Shown in pieces: positions 31,125 through 41,789 of a stretch of DNA of 64,000 nucleotides. Every line of letters begins with the position of its first letter. The first letter of the stretch is position 1. Under the pieces are notes generated by a model, which was not told the DNA's origin, ran no database searches, and saw nothing but the letters and a program-made list of their open reading frames with translations. Made by a program: the position numbers and the translations under genes. This DNA is from Prorocentrum cordatum (Eukaryota > Sar > Dinophyceae > Prorocentrales > Prorocentraceae): assembly GCA_963575745.1 (NCBI GenBank), contig CAUYUJ010001436.1, positions 407,911 through 471,910 on the forward strand, in the 5' to 3' direction.

Positions 31125-31941
31125 TACAAGAATATTTCTCTCCTCTCTCCACTGATGACGTCAGGCAGATATCTGGCCCCCCCACCGCGTATTGCGTTTT
31201 ACACACAAGATTCCCGGGAATTGGGTTTTCGCTGGGGATTTGTTCCAAAATTTTGCTCCCGCTGCAAAGCTGGCCTCATGTTCGGGCTTCCGCTTGTTCC
31301 GAATCGTGCTCCCGCTGCAACGCTGGCCTCATTTCCGTGTTTCCGCTCGTTCCAAATCGTGCTCCCGCTGCAGCGCTGGCCTTCCTTCAAAATAGGTACC
31401 AAACGCTCAGAAATGCCCCCCCGACAAAAACCATCGGAAGTGATTCCACATTCGGTGTCGATTCGTTGATTTTCTGGGCCGCAGGACCCCCCCTCAATTT
31501 GGGGCGTCGTCGTTTGCAGGAAGTATCAAGTGGGAGCCCGCTTTCTGCTTTGAGAAGGCGATGTTGAAAGCCAGCGGGTGCTCTCCATCAGCCCCGCCTT
31601 GTGTGGCGCTTTTCGGCATCCACATACCTTCCAAGGAACCTGGCGCCACGCCATGAGATGCTGTGCGGTGTTGTGTTTCGCGTCGCTGTGCGATGCCATG
31701 CTTTGCGTTGCAATGCTCTGTGATTGAATGCTTCACTGCGCCACGCCACGCCATACTATGGCATGCTACGCTCTGCCATGCTCTTCTACGCCATGCCATG
31801 CCGTGCTCTACCATGCATCGCGTACCCTCTCGCGATCATTGCGCTGCTCGACATCCGAAGGTGCGTAATGAGAGGATCTATACGCCATGATACGTGATGG
31901 GAGGGAGGGGTCCGACGTCAGATGACGCGAGCGCACATAGT
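31125..31941 (+). repeat. R1 repeat, copy c
   Basis: Best match to copy a throughout. It has three units of the GCTCCCGCTGCAGCGCTGG tandem (31250-31390), TTTCTGGGCCGCAGGACCCC, TTTCTGCTTTGAGAAGGCGA, the ATGC array (31640-31815) and the GATGGGAGGGAGGGGTC end. It sits between a C-rich tract and a CCT tract. Confidence 0.8.
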
Positions 31942-32049
31942 TTGCCCCCTCCCCCTCCCCCCTTTTCGCCTTCTTCTCTTCTTCCTCCCGCTCCCCCCGC
32001 CCCCTGTTCCTTCTCCTATCCTCCTCTTCCTCCCTCCTCTTCCTCCTCT

Positions 32050-32145
32050 CTCCATCTCGTCTTCCTCCTCCTCCTCCTCCTCCTCCTCCTCCTCCTCCGC
32101 CTCCTCCTCCTCCTCCTCCTCCTCCTCCTCCTCCTCTCCTCTTCC
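32050..32145. repeat. CCT microsatellite
   Basis: (CCT)n, pyrimidines on plus. The interval 32150-32530 is GC-rich without a recognisable gene. Confidence 0.95.
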
Positions 32146-32532
32146 TCCCGAGTCCTCGGGCTACCTTCAATCACCCCAGCCGCTGCTCTATATGCGAGGC
32201 GGCCGTGCCGCAAGTTTGGACCCCTCGAGAAGCTTTTCACTGCTGTCCTCCTCCTGGGGCACAGCGCCGGGTCCACGCCGCCGGCCAGGTTGGTCGGCTC
32301 TGCGGGCATCGCCGCCGGCGCGCCCCCAGGGCGGCGCGGGCCAGGGCCGCCGCGCGCGGGATCTCCCCCCCCGGCGGGCGGTTGCCGCGCCCCCCCCCGA
32401 CGGCGGGCGGCTGCGGAGGGGCACGCGGCGCAGGGGCGCGCCGCCAGCCGCGCGGGGCGGCCTCGTCGTCAGCGTGGGCGTTGGCGTCATCGGCGTCGGC
32501 GCCCCGCCAGCGTCGTGAGGGGAGAAGGGGGG

Positions 32533-32671
32533 AGGGGAGGAGGAGGAGGAGGAGGAGGAGGAGGAGGAGGAGGAGGAGGAGGAGGAGGAGGAGGAGGAGG
32601 AGGGAGGAGGAGGAGGAGGAGGAGGAGGAGGAAGAGGAGGAGGAGGAGGAGGAGGAGGAGGAGGACGAGCC
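32533..32671. repeat. GGA microsatellite
   Basis: (GGA)n, purines on plus, only about 400 bp from an oppositely oriented CCT tract. Nothing is recognised between it and the retrotransposon 3' end. Confidence 0.95.
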
Positions 32672-33068
32672 TTTTTTTTACTCGACGAGTGGGGCCTTGT
32701 GCCAAGCCGATGCGTGTCAGCAAAATGTGTATAGTGATGGCGGCCCGTCGCTGGATCGGGCATCTCTAGCCCGTCCTGTCCTGGCACAGCTATGCAGGCG
32801 AGTGCGCTCGGCAGTGCTTCGACGTCGAGGCGGGGGTCAGTCTGCATGCGAGGGTAAAATGCGCCTCTCTCGGAGGCCCCGTGCACCGTGCTGCGGAGGG
32901 GCGGGAAAAAGACAGAGTGGCATTCGGCACAGGCCAATGCGGGGCCGCCCTATTCGTCGAAGTCAAACGGACAGTAGTCGTCGATCTGATCGACTGCAGG
33001 CGCGGCAGGCTGGGAAAAGGCTGGAGATGCAGCAACGGTGCCCCCTAAGGTTTCTCCTTTTACAAACA

Positions 33069-33971
33069 CTACTTGCTGAGGACGTCGAGCCAGCTCGCTA
33101 GCTCGTCCTCCAGCCAGCCTGGGGGGGCTGGCCCTGTGTGGCGGGTGGCCCGCCCCTCTGCTATGAACGCGTGCGTCACCACGCCCCTCATCGGCCACTG
33201 CGGGGCCGCGATCTGGATCTTCACCTTGGTATCGTCGTGGCACTTCTCGACCCTGACCGCGGCCACGTCGAGCTCGATATTCATCCTCGTGATGGCTGGC
33301 TCTACTCCTGGTGCCGACGGGGTGATGCCGTCTAGGTATGTTGCGATGTCCTTCTTGCTCTTGCCCCCAATGTCGCAGCGCATCAAGCTCTCTAGAAGGC
33401 CTACCACGAGCCAGGCGACAGGGCTGCCGATCTTCTGGAGAGCCTCGATGCCCGACTGCCTCGCCTCCTCGATGGCCTTGCGGTATTCCACTAGCACGGC
33501 CTCTAACTTCTGCACCACCTCGTGATCTTTCTCGACCGTGAAGGTGTCTATGATGGTGGCCGCCATCATCCTCAGCTTGAACGTGCTCTGGAGGGTGAGT
33601 TTGCACAGGGTGCTGAGGAGGGACTGCATGTTGGCGTCCTTCGAGGTCCACTTCTTGTCCGTGCGGTTCGCGCCACGTCGTCCGCGTCGACCACCTCGAT
33701 GTCCTTTGCTCTTGCCCTTGCCGCCCTTGCCGCCGTCCTTGGCTGCGCCCTCGGCTCCCGTCTCGGCTGCGGTCATCGTCTTGTCGCCGTCCCTGTCGCC
33801 TGTCCTGGGAGTCTTCGACGCTGGAGGCGCCGAATCGTCTCTTCCAGAGGGCCGCGAGGCAAGGGAGGAGCCCGTCAGGAGCCACGCAGGGGGCGGCTTG
33901 GCTCGCTGGTTCTGCTCGTCCTGGGGGCGCGCTGCCGCCGCCGTCATCCTGCTGCGAAGGCGGGCTCTCAA
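33069..33971 (-). CDS. LINE C-terminal helical domain in a shifted frame
   Basis: This 300-residue frame overlaps the RT frame and is the more protein-like reading from 33.95 kb on. A Lys/Gly/Arg-rich linker (KGGKGKSKGHRGGRRGRRG) is followed by helices NMQSLLSTLCKLTLQSTFKL, EKDHEVVQKLEAVLVEYRKA, then TKVKIQIAAPQWPMRG and GPAPPGWLEDELASWLDVLS at the end. I know similar tails on retroelement proteins predicted from dinoflagellate genomes; their function is unknown. A one- or two-base shift between about 33900 and 33970 would join it to the RT-zinc-finger frame. Beyond its stop, the RT frame continues with an acidic tail ending PFDFDE, which may be chance. Confidence 0.65.
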   Translation of the reverse strand: MRARLRSRMTAAAARPQDEQNQRAKPPPAWLLTGSSLASRPSGRDDSAPPASKTPRTGDRDGDKTMTAAETGAEGAAKDGGKGGKGKSKGHRGGRRGRRGANRTDKKWTSKDANMQSLLSTLCKLTLQSTFKLRMMAATIIDTFTVEKDHEVVQKLEAVLVEYRKAIEEARQSGIEALQKIGSPVAWLVVGLLESLMRCDIGGKSKKDIATYLDGITPSAPGVEPAITRMNIELDVAAVRVEKCHDDTKVKIQIAAPQWPMRGVVTHAFIAEGRATRHTGPAPPGWLEDELASWLDVLSK

Positions 33972-36546
33972 AGGGCAGGAGCTGGGGTGTTGTCGCGGCT
34001 GTTACCCGCGACGATGTAGATTTCCAAGCTGATGTCTCTGGCGGTGCCGAAGATGCCCTGGCTATACGTGTCACTGGTTGGGCTCTCGCTACTGCTGGTC
34101 CCCGTGCGCGGCCAGGTGGAGGGGCTGCTGCTGGTTGAACGAGTTGTTGATAACTAGCTCGTAATCTGTCTCGCTCGTCTGGTGTGTCCACTGGCCTCCA
34201 CGCTGGCGGCGGCGGAGGGACGCGTGCGAGAAGGCCGCGTCTGCTGTGGGCTGGCTGAGGCTGGGAAGTCTTGAGCCAAGATCCTGACGGACACGGTGGG
34301 ATGTGTGCGCGAAGGTGTGCCCTGAAGGCCGTTCGATCTCTGTATTCAACTTGGCATCCTGGGAGGTCGCACTGGTCCTTCAATGGACAGGTCATCGATT
34401 CAGCCGTACTCCATTCGTATGTGTGCCTCGTGAGCTCAGGGACACATCGACCCGACATCCACGCTCGAAACAAGTGTCGCCTCGTATGGTCAATGCTGCT
34501 GAAGACCGTGTTGCAATTGACGCATTTATTGTCCACGCTAATCTGGGAGAGGACGAGGGGCGTGCCGTGGCCTGGAAGGGTTGTCGCATTGAGCTGATGC
34601 TTGACCAGCTCGCGATTCGTGGTGAAGCGTGCACGGCATCCCTCTATCCCGCATACGAGTGGGGCGAGCTCCTCTTCCTCGCTGTCTGTGTCGCCAAGGG
34701 GGCCATCGCTCGGGAGCTGCTGGGCGACGTGTTCAGAGGGAGCCCACTCTTGTCCTCGCACCGTCGATCTCATGACACGAAAATCACACACACGGAAGGC
34801 CTCCGAAACTTCAGGGTTGCAGAAGAGGTTCTCCAAGGTACGAGGCTCCCAGAGTTCTCGGACATCTTCGCCTGCGGGGTGGGGCAGGGCCGTCTCGAGA
34901 TCCTCGCGGAACTGGCGGGCCCAGGGGTGCACGTCCATGGACGGGTTGAGTTCGCCATTCTCGAGAACTGTGCGTGCTGCAGCTGGTGCTCCTGCTGCGC
35001 GCGCCCGTTCCTCGAACCTGCACTCTCCAAAAGAGGCACTGAGATAGTGACGGTGGTGTTCTGGCTTATTCATGATCGACTGCCACCACCCCAACCTCCT
35101 TATCGTCAGCTCCACCACCGTGGGCGGGATTTGCCACTCTTCAAAGTCCGCTCGGGACGTGAGAGGCGTGTGGGTGCCATCTTCGTGCTCAACATGTGCC
35201 GCACCCGCCATCGTCGCCCTCATCTTCTTTGCGAGGGAGGTGTCGAGGGCCCGAATCTCCGAGGGGGTGAGTACGTACGCTTCCAATCCAGACCAGACAC
35301 GGCCAGCAACGTTGGCCAGAAAGGTACTCCTCTTACTCCTCCAAGGGCCTGGCGCACTCCAGTACTTACGTAAGTTGCACCATCCTATTGATCCTGCGCG
35401 TACTCGTGCTTGCACCTCATGTTTGTTGCTGCCGTTTACGTTAATGTACCCTCCCAAGTGTTTGAGACTCATCATCGTGTTCCCCGATACCCGCTCCTCC
35501 GCCTCCTTCGTGTCCCTGCATGTCGCTAGATGTACAAGGGTCTCTTGCTTCTGAACGTGTTGTGCGTATCCGCCTTCTGCGAGATGCTTGTTTAAAATAT
35601 GGTTATCAAGGTGGTCGAGGCTCACGGCCTCGCGTGCTGTTCCACTCGGTATGATCAGGACCCGGATCAGGTCGTCAATGAAGCCGCCAAAGGCGAGGTC
35701 GCCCCATCTATCGTGTAGGGGGCCTCTACAAGAAAGGCTGTCTCCAATGATGGTTCCGAGCTCACGCTGCCACGCACTGACAATCGGGTAGAAGGACTCC
35801 ATAAACAATTCTGGCTCATTCGAGTCGCCCATCCTCCCACCCGTCTTCGGTGTCATCGCCACGTCACCGTCACTCGCCTCATAGTACAATATTCCCGTGC
35901 TCCTATGGTGTGTAAGAAGCTCATCGAAATACTCGTCGACACCACGTGACCGATGTGCGTTGTGCAAGCGTTCCTGATCCCCTGTGCCAAACGCGTTTCT
36001 CATGTCATATGATTTGACAATGTAGTAGTGTTCGCACGTGCGCAATTTCCACATGACGAGTTTAATCACGGTCATGAGCCCCTCCCCCCTCCTGTGTACA
36101 ATGCCACCGTACGCCCATATAGGGGGGTCGAACGTGCTACCATAGTCGACTAGTCCTACGCGTAGTAGAAGTCGCCACCAGTGGCAACAACAGTGAAGAA
36201 GTCTCAGGCATCGTGTGATATCCACGACCGTATTTCCTGTTGGGAGCTTACCTGGCTTGCTTATGGCTATGGCATGGCTGGTGCGCGCGTGCTGTGGTAG
36301 TAGCCACCGTGCTCGTACGTGCGATAACATCTGTACCAACATGTCATATCCAGCCCGAGCCTGGACATCATCGATTACAAGCTGGCGCCGAGGGCGGGTA
36401 GCCTGCGCCTTGAAGTCCAACAGGTCTGGGTCGCGGGCTCGCCACGTGGAGCCTATACCCTCGCGAGAGTTGCTCGGCCTGAAGAGGACCGATGGGGAAG
36501 AGAAGTAACTTCGTGACGTCCACTGGCCACGACCAAGGTGGCGCAT
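33960..36546 (-). CDS. LINE ORF part 2: reverse transcriptase and zinc fingers
   Basis: RT motifs, counting from 36546: motif A KSYDMRNAFGTG (Asp at residue 181), motif B GGRMGDSNEPELF (236-248), motif C GGFIDDLIR (289-292, FIDD in place of YADD), followed by a thumb with LKHLGGYINVNG and MRATMAGAA. Further on are three Cys/His fingers: C-x4-C-x12-H near 632-650, C-x2-C-x12-H near 675-691 and C-x4-C-x12-H-x3-H at 726-748. Catalytic Asp residues are all present. The enzyme would copy the element RNA at the nicked target. Zinc fingers after the RT are usual in LINEs and bind nucleic acid. The frame stays open to 32950, but from about 33960 on the protein-like reading moves to another frame, so I end the call there. 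Confidence 0.88.
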
Positions 36547-36745
36547 ACCTGCGGTGGTGACAGTGACGTAACCTCGCCTTCAGGAAGTCTAAGTCTTCTG
36601 TCGCACACTCGATATCCTCGATCGTGGGCAAGGACAAACCTCGGGGGCCGTACGCTGGGAGCTCCTCTAGGGGGGCCTCGATCAGGGTCTTGATCTTATC
36701 TGGGTTCATGTGGACGCTTATGACCGTGTCGACCGCCGTGAGCCC
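36470..36745 (-). pseudogene. LINE connector segment in a shifted frame
   Basis: Between the two large LINE frames the protein-like sequence lies in the third frame: GGLTAVDTVISVHMNPDKIK, then EAPLEELPAYGPRGLSLPTI and EDIECATEDLDFLKARLR. The entry is at the G run near 36745. The exit to the RT frame lies between about 36550 and 36470. It links endonuclease and RT, so part 1 and part 2 were once one frame. Confidence 0.7.
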
Positions 36746-38792
36746 CCCCCTCGATACCAGGTTTCTGAAGGGCTTCTCTGAAGTCGGCCGAGTTGGGGCG
36801 GCGCATCGGGAGGGCGAGATAACTTCGTTTCCTGGGTCCCGTTCTGGTACCAGCTCGAAGTCGGACGAGTTTGCCCACTCTAGCTTGATCCCGTACCTCC
36901 CATGCCTCCCTGATCTCCTGCTCGAGCGACTCCTTCCTCCACCACTCCTTCCACCTCGCGTGCGCCTTGAGCATCGAGTCGATTCGTCGAAGTGGTTCGC
37001 TGTCAAGAAGAAATCCCTGGTCCCGCATACTTGCCCTCTGAATCAGCAGTTCTCGTCTCTCCGCTTTGGCCTCCTGGACCCAGTCTGGAACAGAGTGTTC
37101 AGCCGAAAAAAATTCCCGAGCGACCTCCCTGATGCTGTACGCAACAACGCCGGCGTGCCTGGTCGGCTCGCCGTCCGTGGTGAGGGCTCGGCACAACACT
37201 CTCCTCTCCTCCCAGACCTGCCCCATCCTGGCCAAGAGCTCCTCTCTTCGATACCCCGTCTGAAGCGAAGCAGCCAAGGCCCCCCAGCCCCACTGAATGT
37301 TCTGTTGTTGATCACGGGGGGTGGGCGCTGGTAGGGATAGCCTCAGACACATAGGGACATGATCTATCATGTGTGGGAGGGCTTGGAGTCTCTTCTGAGA
37401 TTTCCAGAACAAATGCATTTGGATTCCCGTGTCCAGTAATGCTCGAGGTCCTAGACAATAGTCGATACGACTCCTGGCTCCCTTAAGCCCGTGAAAGGTG
37501 TGCCCCAGGTCGAAGAATGTGTTAAGAAAGCTCATCAGGCTGTCGGCATACGACCTACGGGTAACCGTGGCAAGCTCATCTTCATGCTCGGCTTGGAAGG
37601 GTCCAGTATGTTCATCGTGGAAAACCGTGTTCCCTTTCCGTCCCATCCGAAGGTTCATATCAGCGAAGACTATGGGTGTGATGCGCCCTGGGGCGTGGTC
37701 AATCTCCTCCTTAATCCAGGCTGTAAGTTGTCTACAAGTAGTACGCCATATCTGGATGCGACCTACCGAGCTGGTTCTGGGAGGGTAGTATCCCACAATT
37801 AACCGTAGTCGTAGGGGTCCACGCTGGAGGTCTATGCTGCCAGCTCGTCCTTGCAAGTGGTGAGGCGGGTGGTTGATTCGTACAATGTGTTTCTGCTGAA
37901 ACTGGCGGCTGGATACCGCGATGGCTACTCCTGCAGCCGAATTCGTACTACCTCCCCTGCCCCATCCCCAGTGGATCCAGTGGTGATCTGGGGTCCTCTC
38001 ATAGAAGTGGGCATGGCCCAGACGCATCGGTATCTTCGTGCCAGGGAGCAGGATAGCTGTTGTCTTGGCAAACTCCATTGAGATCGCCTCGGCTCTGCCC
38101 GTCCGTAGTAATGTGTATGGATTATATCCAATAAATGTGGCACGTATTCGTGATGGCGATGATGGTGATGATGGGGGAGACGCGATACTCTCGCCCTCTG
38201 TGATCCCCTCGGCCCGCTCTGTCGGCTCGCCCTGCTCGTTAATCGTCTTCAGGCCCCGACCCATCATGATGCCCTGGTTACCTATGTCCTTCCCCCCCCT
38301 CGTGATCACCGTTTCCTGGTCCTTGATCCTCTCCTCCTCCCCCGCGCCCGTCCCCTCCATGCCTCCTGCCCGCCGCCTAGCGGAGCACCGCGGCGCGGGG
38401 CCGCACCGCGGTGCCAGGGGGGGTGGCAGCGCCCCGATCCTGGCGGGTCGAGGGCGCGAGCGCGGAAGGGTGGCACAGGCCGCCACATTCGTGGGCCTGA
38501 GCCGTCCGCGGCCTTGAGGAGGACGAGGAGGAGGAGGACGAGGAAGAGGAGGAGGAGGAGGAGGAGAGGGTGGAGGAGGTGAAGGAGGAGGAGGAGGAGG
38601 AGGAGGAGGAGGAGGAGGAGCAGATGGGGGAGGAACCATGGAGCCACGGAGAATAAAGAAGCGACCCGCGCGAGAGAGCTGCCTCACAAAGAGTACTGCC
38701 TCATCGCAAAGCGGGCTGCCCTCCGCCCCCACACGGGGGGCCTTCCTCCTCGCGCGCAGGGGGGGCCGCTCGCTCATCGGCGAGGAGCTCAC
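36740..38792 (-). CDS. LINE ORF part 1: endonuclease (EEP) domain
   Basis: The open frame runs from 38792; the low-complexity first ~200 residues include a poly-Pro run encoded by the CCT microsatellite, so the true start is uncertain. The endonuclease/exonuclease/phosphatase domain (about residues 215-486) shows GYNPYTLL at its start, IVFADMNLRMG (Asp and Asn of the catalytic core), ARSRIDYCLGP (Asp) and the terminal MIDHVPMCL (DH pair). The usual Q-E-T strand reads ILLPGTK, so the catalytic Glu appears to be missing. The enzyme nicks target DNA to prime reverse transcription. After the domain comes a helical connector with KWEWWRK-like and MRRPNSADFREALQ sequence. The frame is lost at a run of eight G (plus 36741-36749), where coding continues in the next frame. 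Confidence 0.8.
38516..38632. repeat. GGA microsatellite at the LINE 5' end
   Basis: (GGA)n on plus, CCT on the element's sense strand. It may be leader sequence of the element or the insertion site. Confidence 0.95.
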
Positions 38793-39095
38793 GCAACACG
38801 GTGGAGGTGCAGATCAGCGCCCTGCTCCGCGACTCGCTACTCATACGTGATGGCGGTGGTGCGTGGGGGGGCGCTTGGTTAGCCCCCTTGGGAAACATCC
38901 GTGTGAAAATCTAGAAGCGCACCAAAACGCCATTCTCAGGACTTCAGCGCCACGAGTCAGCCTGACTGCTGCGTCTTGGCGATCCTGAGTCGTGCGAGAG
39001 CACTAATCCTGGGACTGCAGCACAGAGAACCAACTCAAGTGTTACGCCTTGACAGTTCTGTTGTTCAAAGGAAGAACGCAATTTTTCGAAGGTTA
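38640..39095. other. Unassigned stretch upstream of the LINE
   Basis: No gene is seen. Around 38930-39060, CTTCAGCGCCACGAGTCAGC and ATCCTGAGTCGTGC belong to a second satellite that recurs at 39740-39820. Confidence 0.4.
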
Positions 39096-39099
39096 ACCA

Positions 39100-40180
39100 T
39101 GAGAATCCGCGAAGCACTTGTAGCTGTTTGGAACGAATGTGCGCGGCGTTACGGCGAGCCACATTTTGCAAAGGAGCCGCCCTCACTCAGCGAAACTCGT
39201 ACACACGTTAAAACGAATGTGCACAGCGCTTACGCGAGAAACACATTTTGAAAACAAGCCGCCCTCAATCCATTAAGCTCTTGCAAGTGTGCTAACGAAT
39301 GTACGCGGCGCTCAGGTGAGAACTACATTTCGAAAACGAACCGCCCTTAATCTGTGAAACTGTGAAGCTCTAGTAAATGTTTAAAGCGAATGCGTGCGGA
39401 GCTCAGGCGGGAACGACACATTGACAACGAGCCGCCCTCAATTCGTGACACTCTTGCGAATGTTTCAACCGAGTGTGCACGGAGCTGAGGCGAGAGCCAC
39501 ATTTTTTGGAAACGACCGGCCCTAAACCCGAGGAGGAGGCGGACTAGTGACTGGTGTGAACCCAAGACGCATCAACGGCGTTGCAGTAAGCCCTCCCTCC
39601 ACGTTCGCTCTTAATAAGTCCCTACAACGATCACTGCCACTTAAAGAGTTACCATTTGACAAGAAAACCGTCTGAAATCCGAACCGTGCCAGAACATCAT
39701 TCCTGGGAGGTCAACGCCTCGAAAAAATGAACGTTAGTGATCCTGACGATCCTAAATCGTGCCAGAACAACAGTCTTGGGACTTAAGCACAACGAATGAA
39801 CATGACTGTTGCGCCCTGACATTCTTCCACGGTGCCACGACCCCATTTCCGAAAGGCCAGCCAGAATAATATTTAAAACTGCTGTAAACTCTTAAGACAG
39901 ATGTGCCCGGCGCTTAGGCGTGAACCACATTTTGAAAACAATGCCGCCATTGATACACAAAATGCCTGCACACTTTTAGGGCGAATGTGCACGGCGCTAA
40001 AGCGAGACCCACACTTTGAAAACAACCCGCCCTCCATCCGTGAAGCTCTTGTACTTGTTTAAAACCATGTGCGCGGCGCAAAATCGAGAGCCACATGTTG
40101 GAAACGGCCCGCCCACCACCAGTGAAACAGTTGCAAGTTCTCATCTTAAGGAGCACCAGTGGTGAAGAAGTCTCAGTCGA
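39100..40180 (+). repeat. ~86-bp satellite in two blocks
   Basis: Unit: GCGAATGTGCGCGGCGCT, AGGCGAGA.CCACATTTTGA, AAACGAGCCGCCCTCAAT, CGTGAAGCTCTTGCAAGTGT. Five copies lie at 39100-39525 and about four at 39900-40180. Between them (39600-39860) are pieces of another repeat with GATCCTAAATCGTGCCAGAA. Non-coding. Confidence 0.85.
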
Positions 40181-40284
40181 AACGACCGGCCCACCTAACC
40201 GAAACCCCAAGGGGTGCGACAGGGAGGGATTGTTTATAAGGGAAGTGAGCGGAGGAGGGAGAGGAAGAGGCACAGCGTCGATGA

Positions 40285-40625
40285 TACGGGAGGGAGGAGG
40301 AGGAGTAGGAGGAGGAGGAGAAGGAAAAGGAGGAGGAGGAGGAGGAGGAGGAGGGCGGGAGGAGGTAAAAGGAGGAGAGGGTGAGGCGCGAGAGCAAACC
40401 ACCCGCGGGCCACATGAGAGCATCGCCGTCGGCGGCGTCGGGATCTTCGTCGTCGGCCTCGCCGTCACAGAGGTAGAGAGGGGGAGGGAGGGAGGAGGGA
40501 GGAGGGCGGGAGGGAGGGCGGAGAGAGGGAGAGAGGGGGAGGGAGGAGGGAGGGCGGAGGGAGCGGTCGGGACGAGGAAGGAGGGAGGAGGAGGGAGGGA
40601 GGGAGGGAGGGAGGGAGGGCGGGAG
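40285..40625. repeat. GGA/GGGA-rich tract
   Basis: Purine-rich on plus, interrupted at 40385-40470 by a short unique stretch. Confidence 0.85.
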
Positions 40626-40814
40626 GGGCGACGCGCACGGCAGCCTGCAGCGCCGCCAGGAGCCCACCCGAGGAGGTGCCCCCCACCCCCTGCGCCTGGT
40701 GGGGCCCTCTCGCTCGGACCACCCCTGCAGCACGCCGCGACCCCCCGCCGGACCTCCGCGACGGACCGCGCCGAGGAGGGCGCAGCCCCCTCCAGACAGG
40801 CAAGAGCTCGCCGC

Positions 40815-41040
40815 CTCCTTCTCCTCCTCCTGCTCCTCCTGCTCCTCCTCCTCCTGCTGCTCCTCCTCCTCTTCCTCCTGCTCCTCCTCCTCTTCCTCCT
40901 CCTCCTGCTCCTGCTCCTGCTCCTCCTCCTCCTCCTCCTCCTCCTGCTCCTCCTCTCCTCCTTCTCGTCCTCCCTCCTCCTCCCCCTCACCCTCCTCTCC
41001 TCCTTCTCGTCCTCCTTCTCCTCCTCCTAATCCTTCTTCG
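40815..41040. repeat. CCT/TGCTCC microsatellite
   Basis: (CCT)n with TGC interruptions, oriented opposite to the purine tract 200 bp upstream. Confidence 0.9.
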
Positions 41041-41109
41041 CCATCCCCCTCCAGGCAGGTCAGGAGAGGCGTTGTGCTTCCGGGTTCTGCTGGCCCTCAG
41101 CTGGAAACG

Positions 41110-41195
41110 ATGAAGGCTTTGATGGTCATTGCGATGACGATGGCGACGGCCATGACGGCGATGACGATGATGATGACGATGACGATGACGACGAC

Positions 41196-41271
<76 letters not shown>

Positions 41272-41284
41272 TTGATGATGATGA
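41110..41284. repeat. GAT microsatellite ending in a gap
   Basis: (GAT)n becomes perfect from 41200 and runs straight into the N run, so its true length is unknown. Confidence 0.95.
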
Positions 41285-41384
41285 NNNNNNNNNNNNNNNN
41301 NNNNNNNNNNNNNNNNNNNNNNNNNNNNNNNNNNNNNNNNNNNNNNNNNNNNNNNNNNNNNNNNNNNNNNNNNNNNNNNNNNNN
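41285..41384. other. Assembly gap (100 N)
   Basis: Exactly 100 N bases; the gap size is probably nominal. Confidence 0.99.
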
Positions 41385-41394
41385 TTTTCCCTTT

Positions 41395-41545
41395 CGGCTT
41401 CTCCTTCGCCCCCACGGTGGTTTGACCGGTCCATCGCTCCTGGCCTCGCTGTTTGAAGAGCGTAGAGCTGCTAGACTCACGGTGCTGGTACTTTGTCTGC
41501 TTACCTACAGGCTGTGAGCGAGCCAGGACCCAGCGTATGATATAT
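41395..41545 (+). repeat. Repeat family R5, copy a
   Basis: Shares GGTCCATC..CTGGCCTCGCT and CTACAGGCTGTGAG-GAGCCAGGACCCAGCG with 42600-42755. Followed by two TA tracts (41538-41560, 41575-41600). In one frame both copies end in VLCLL.YRL. Confidence 0.7.
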
Positions 41546-41789
41546 ATATATATATATATGCATACAGCTATTGACCTATATATATATATATATATATATA
41601 TACACAAGATTTTAAGGCTCGCTGCGCTTCGCCTTCTAATCTTGATCCTTGCACCTACGATGTTTCTGGGCGCGGGCGAGAACACAATTGTTCAATGAGG
41701 TGTGTGGGAATTGTGCGAGCGGAGGCGGGGGAGGTAGAGAAGGACGAGAGATGGGCTGTCGGACGTCCGAGTAGGTCATGCCGAGAGTT

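Larger units (their letters stand above)
32950..38640 (-). mobile_element. LINE-type (non-LTR) retrotransposon, nearly full length
   Basis: Minus strand, 5' to 3': a CCT tract and low-complexity leader (38.64-38.2 kb), an endonuclease (38.15-37.34 kb), a connector, a reverse transcriptase (36.4-35.2 kb), three zinc-finger-like motifs (34.65-34.3 kb) and a helical C-terminal domain (33.95-33.07 kb). Endonuclease plus RT in one transcript, without long terminal repeats, defines an APE-type LINE. The frame changes near 36.74, 36.5 and 33.95 kb. Yet the reading is otherwise free of stops for long distances, so the copy is fairly young or the shifts are sequence errors. No poly-A tail or target duplication was identified. 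Confidence 0.85.

Noticed and set aside
34265-34290. CTTGAGCCAAGATCCTGACGG-like match to the reverse complement of the dinoflagellate spliced leader
   Set aside because: It agrees with the leader in about 16 of 21 positions, but it lies inside the LINE frame and encodes GSWLKTSQ of the zinc-finger region. No other leader-like trace is present, so chance is more likely.
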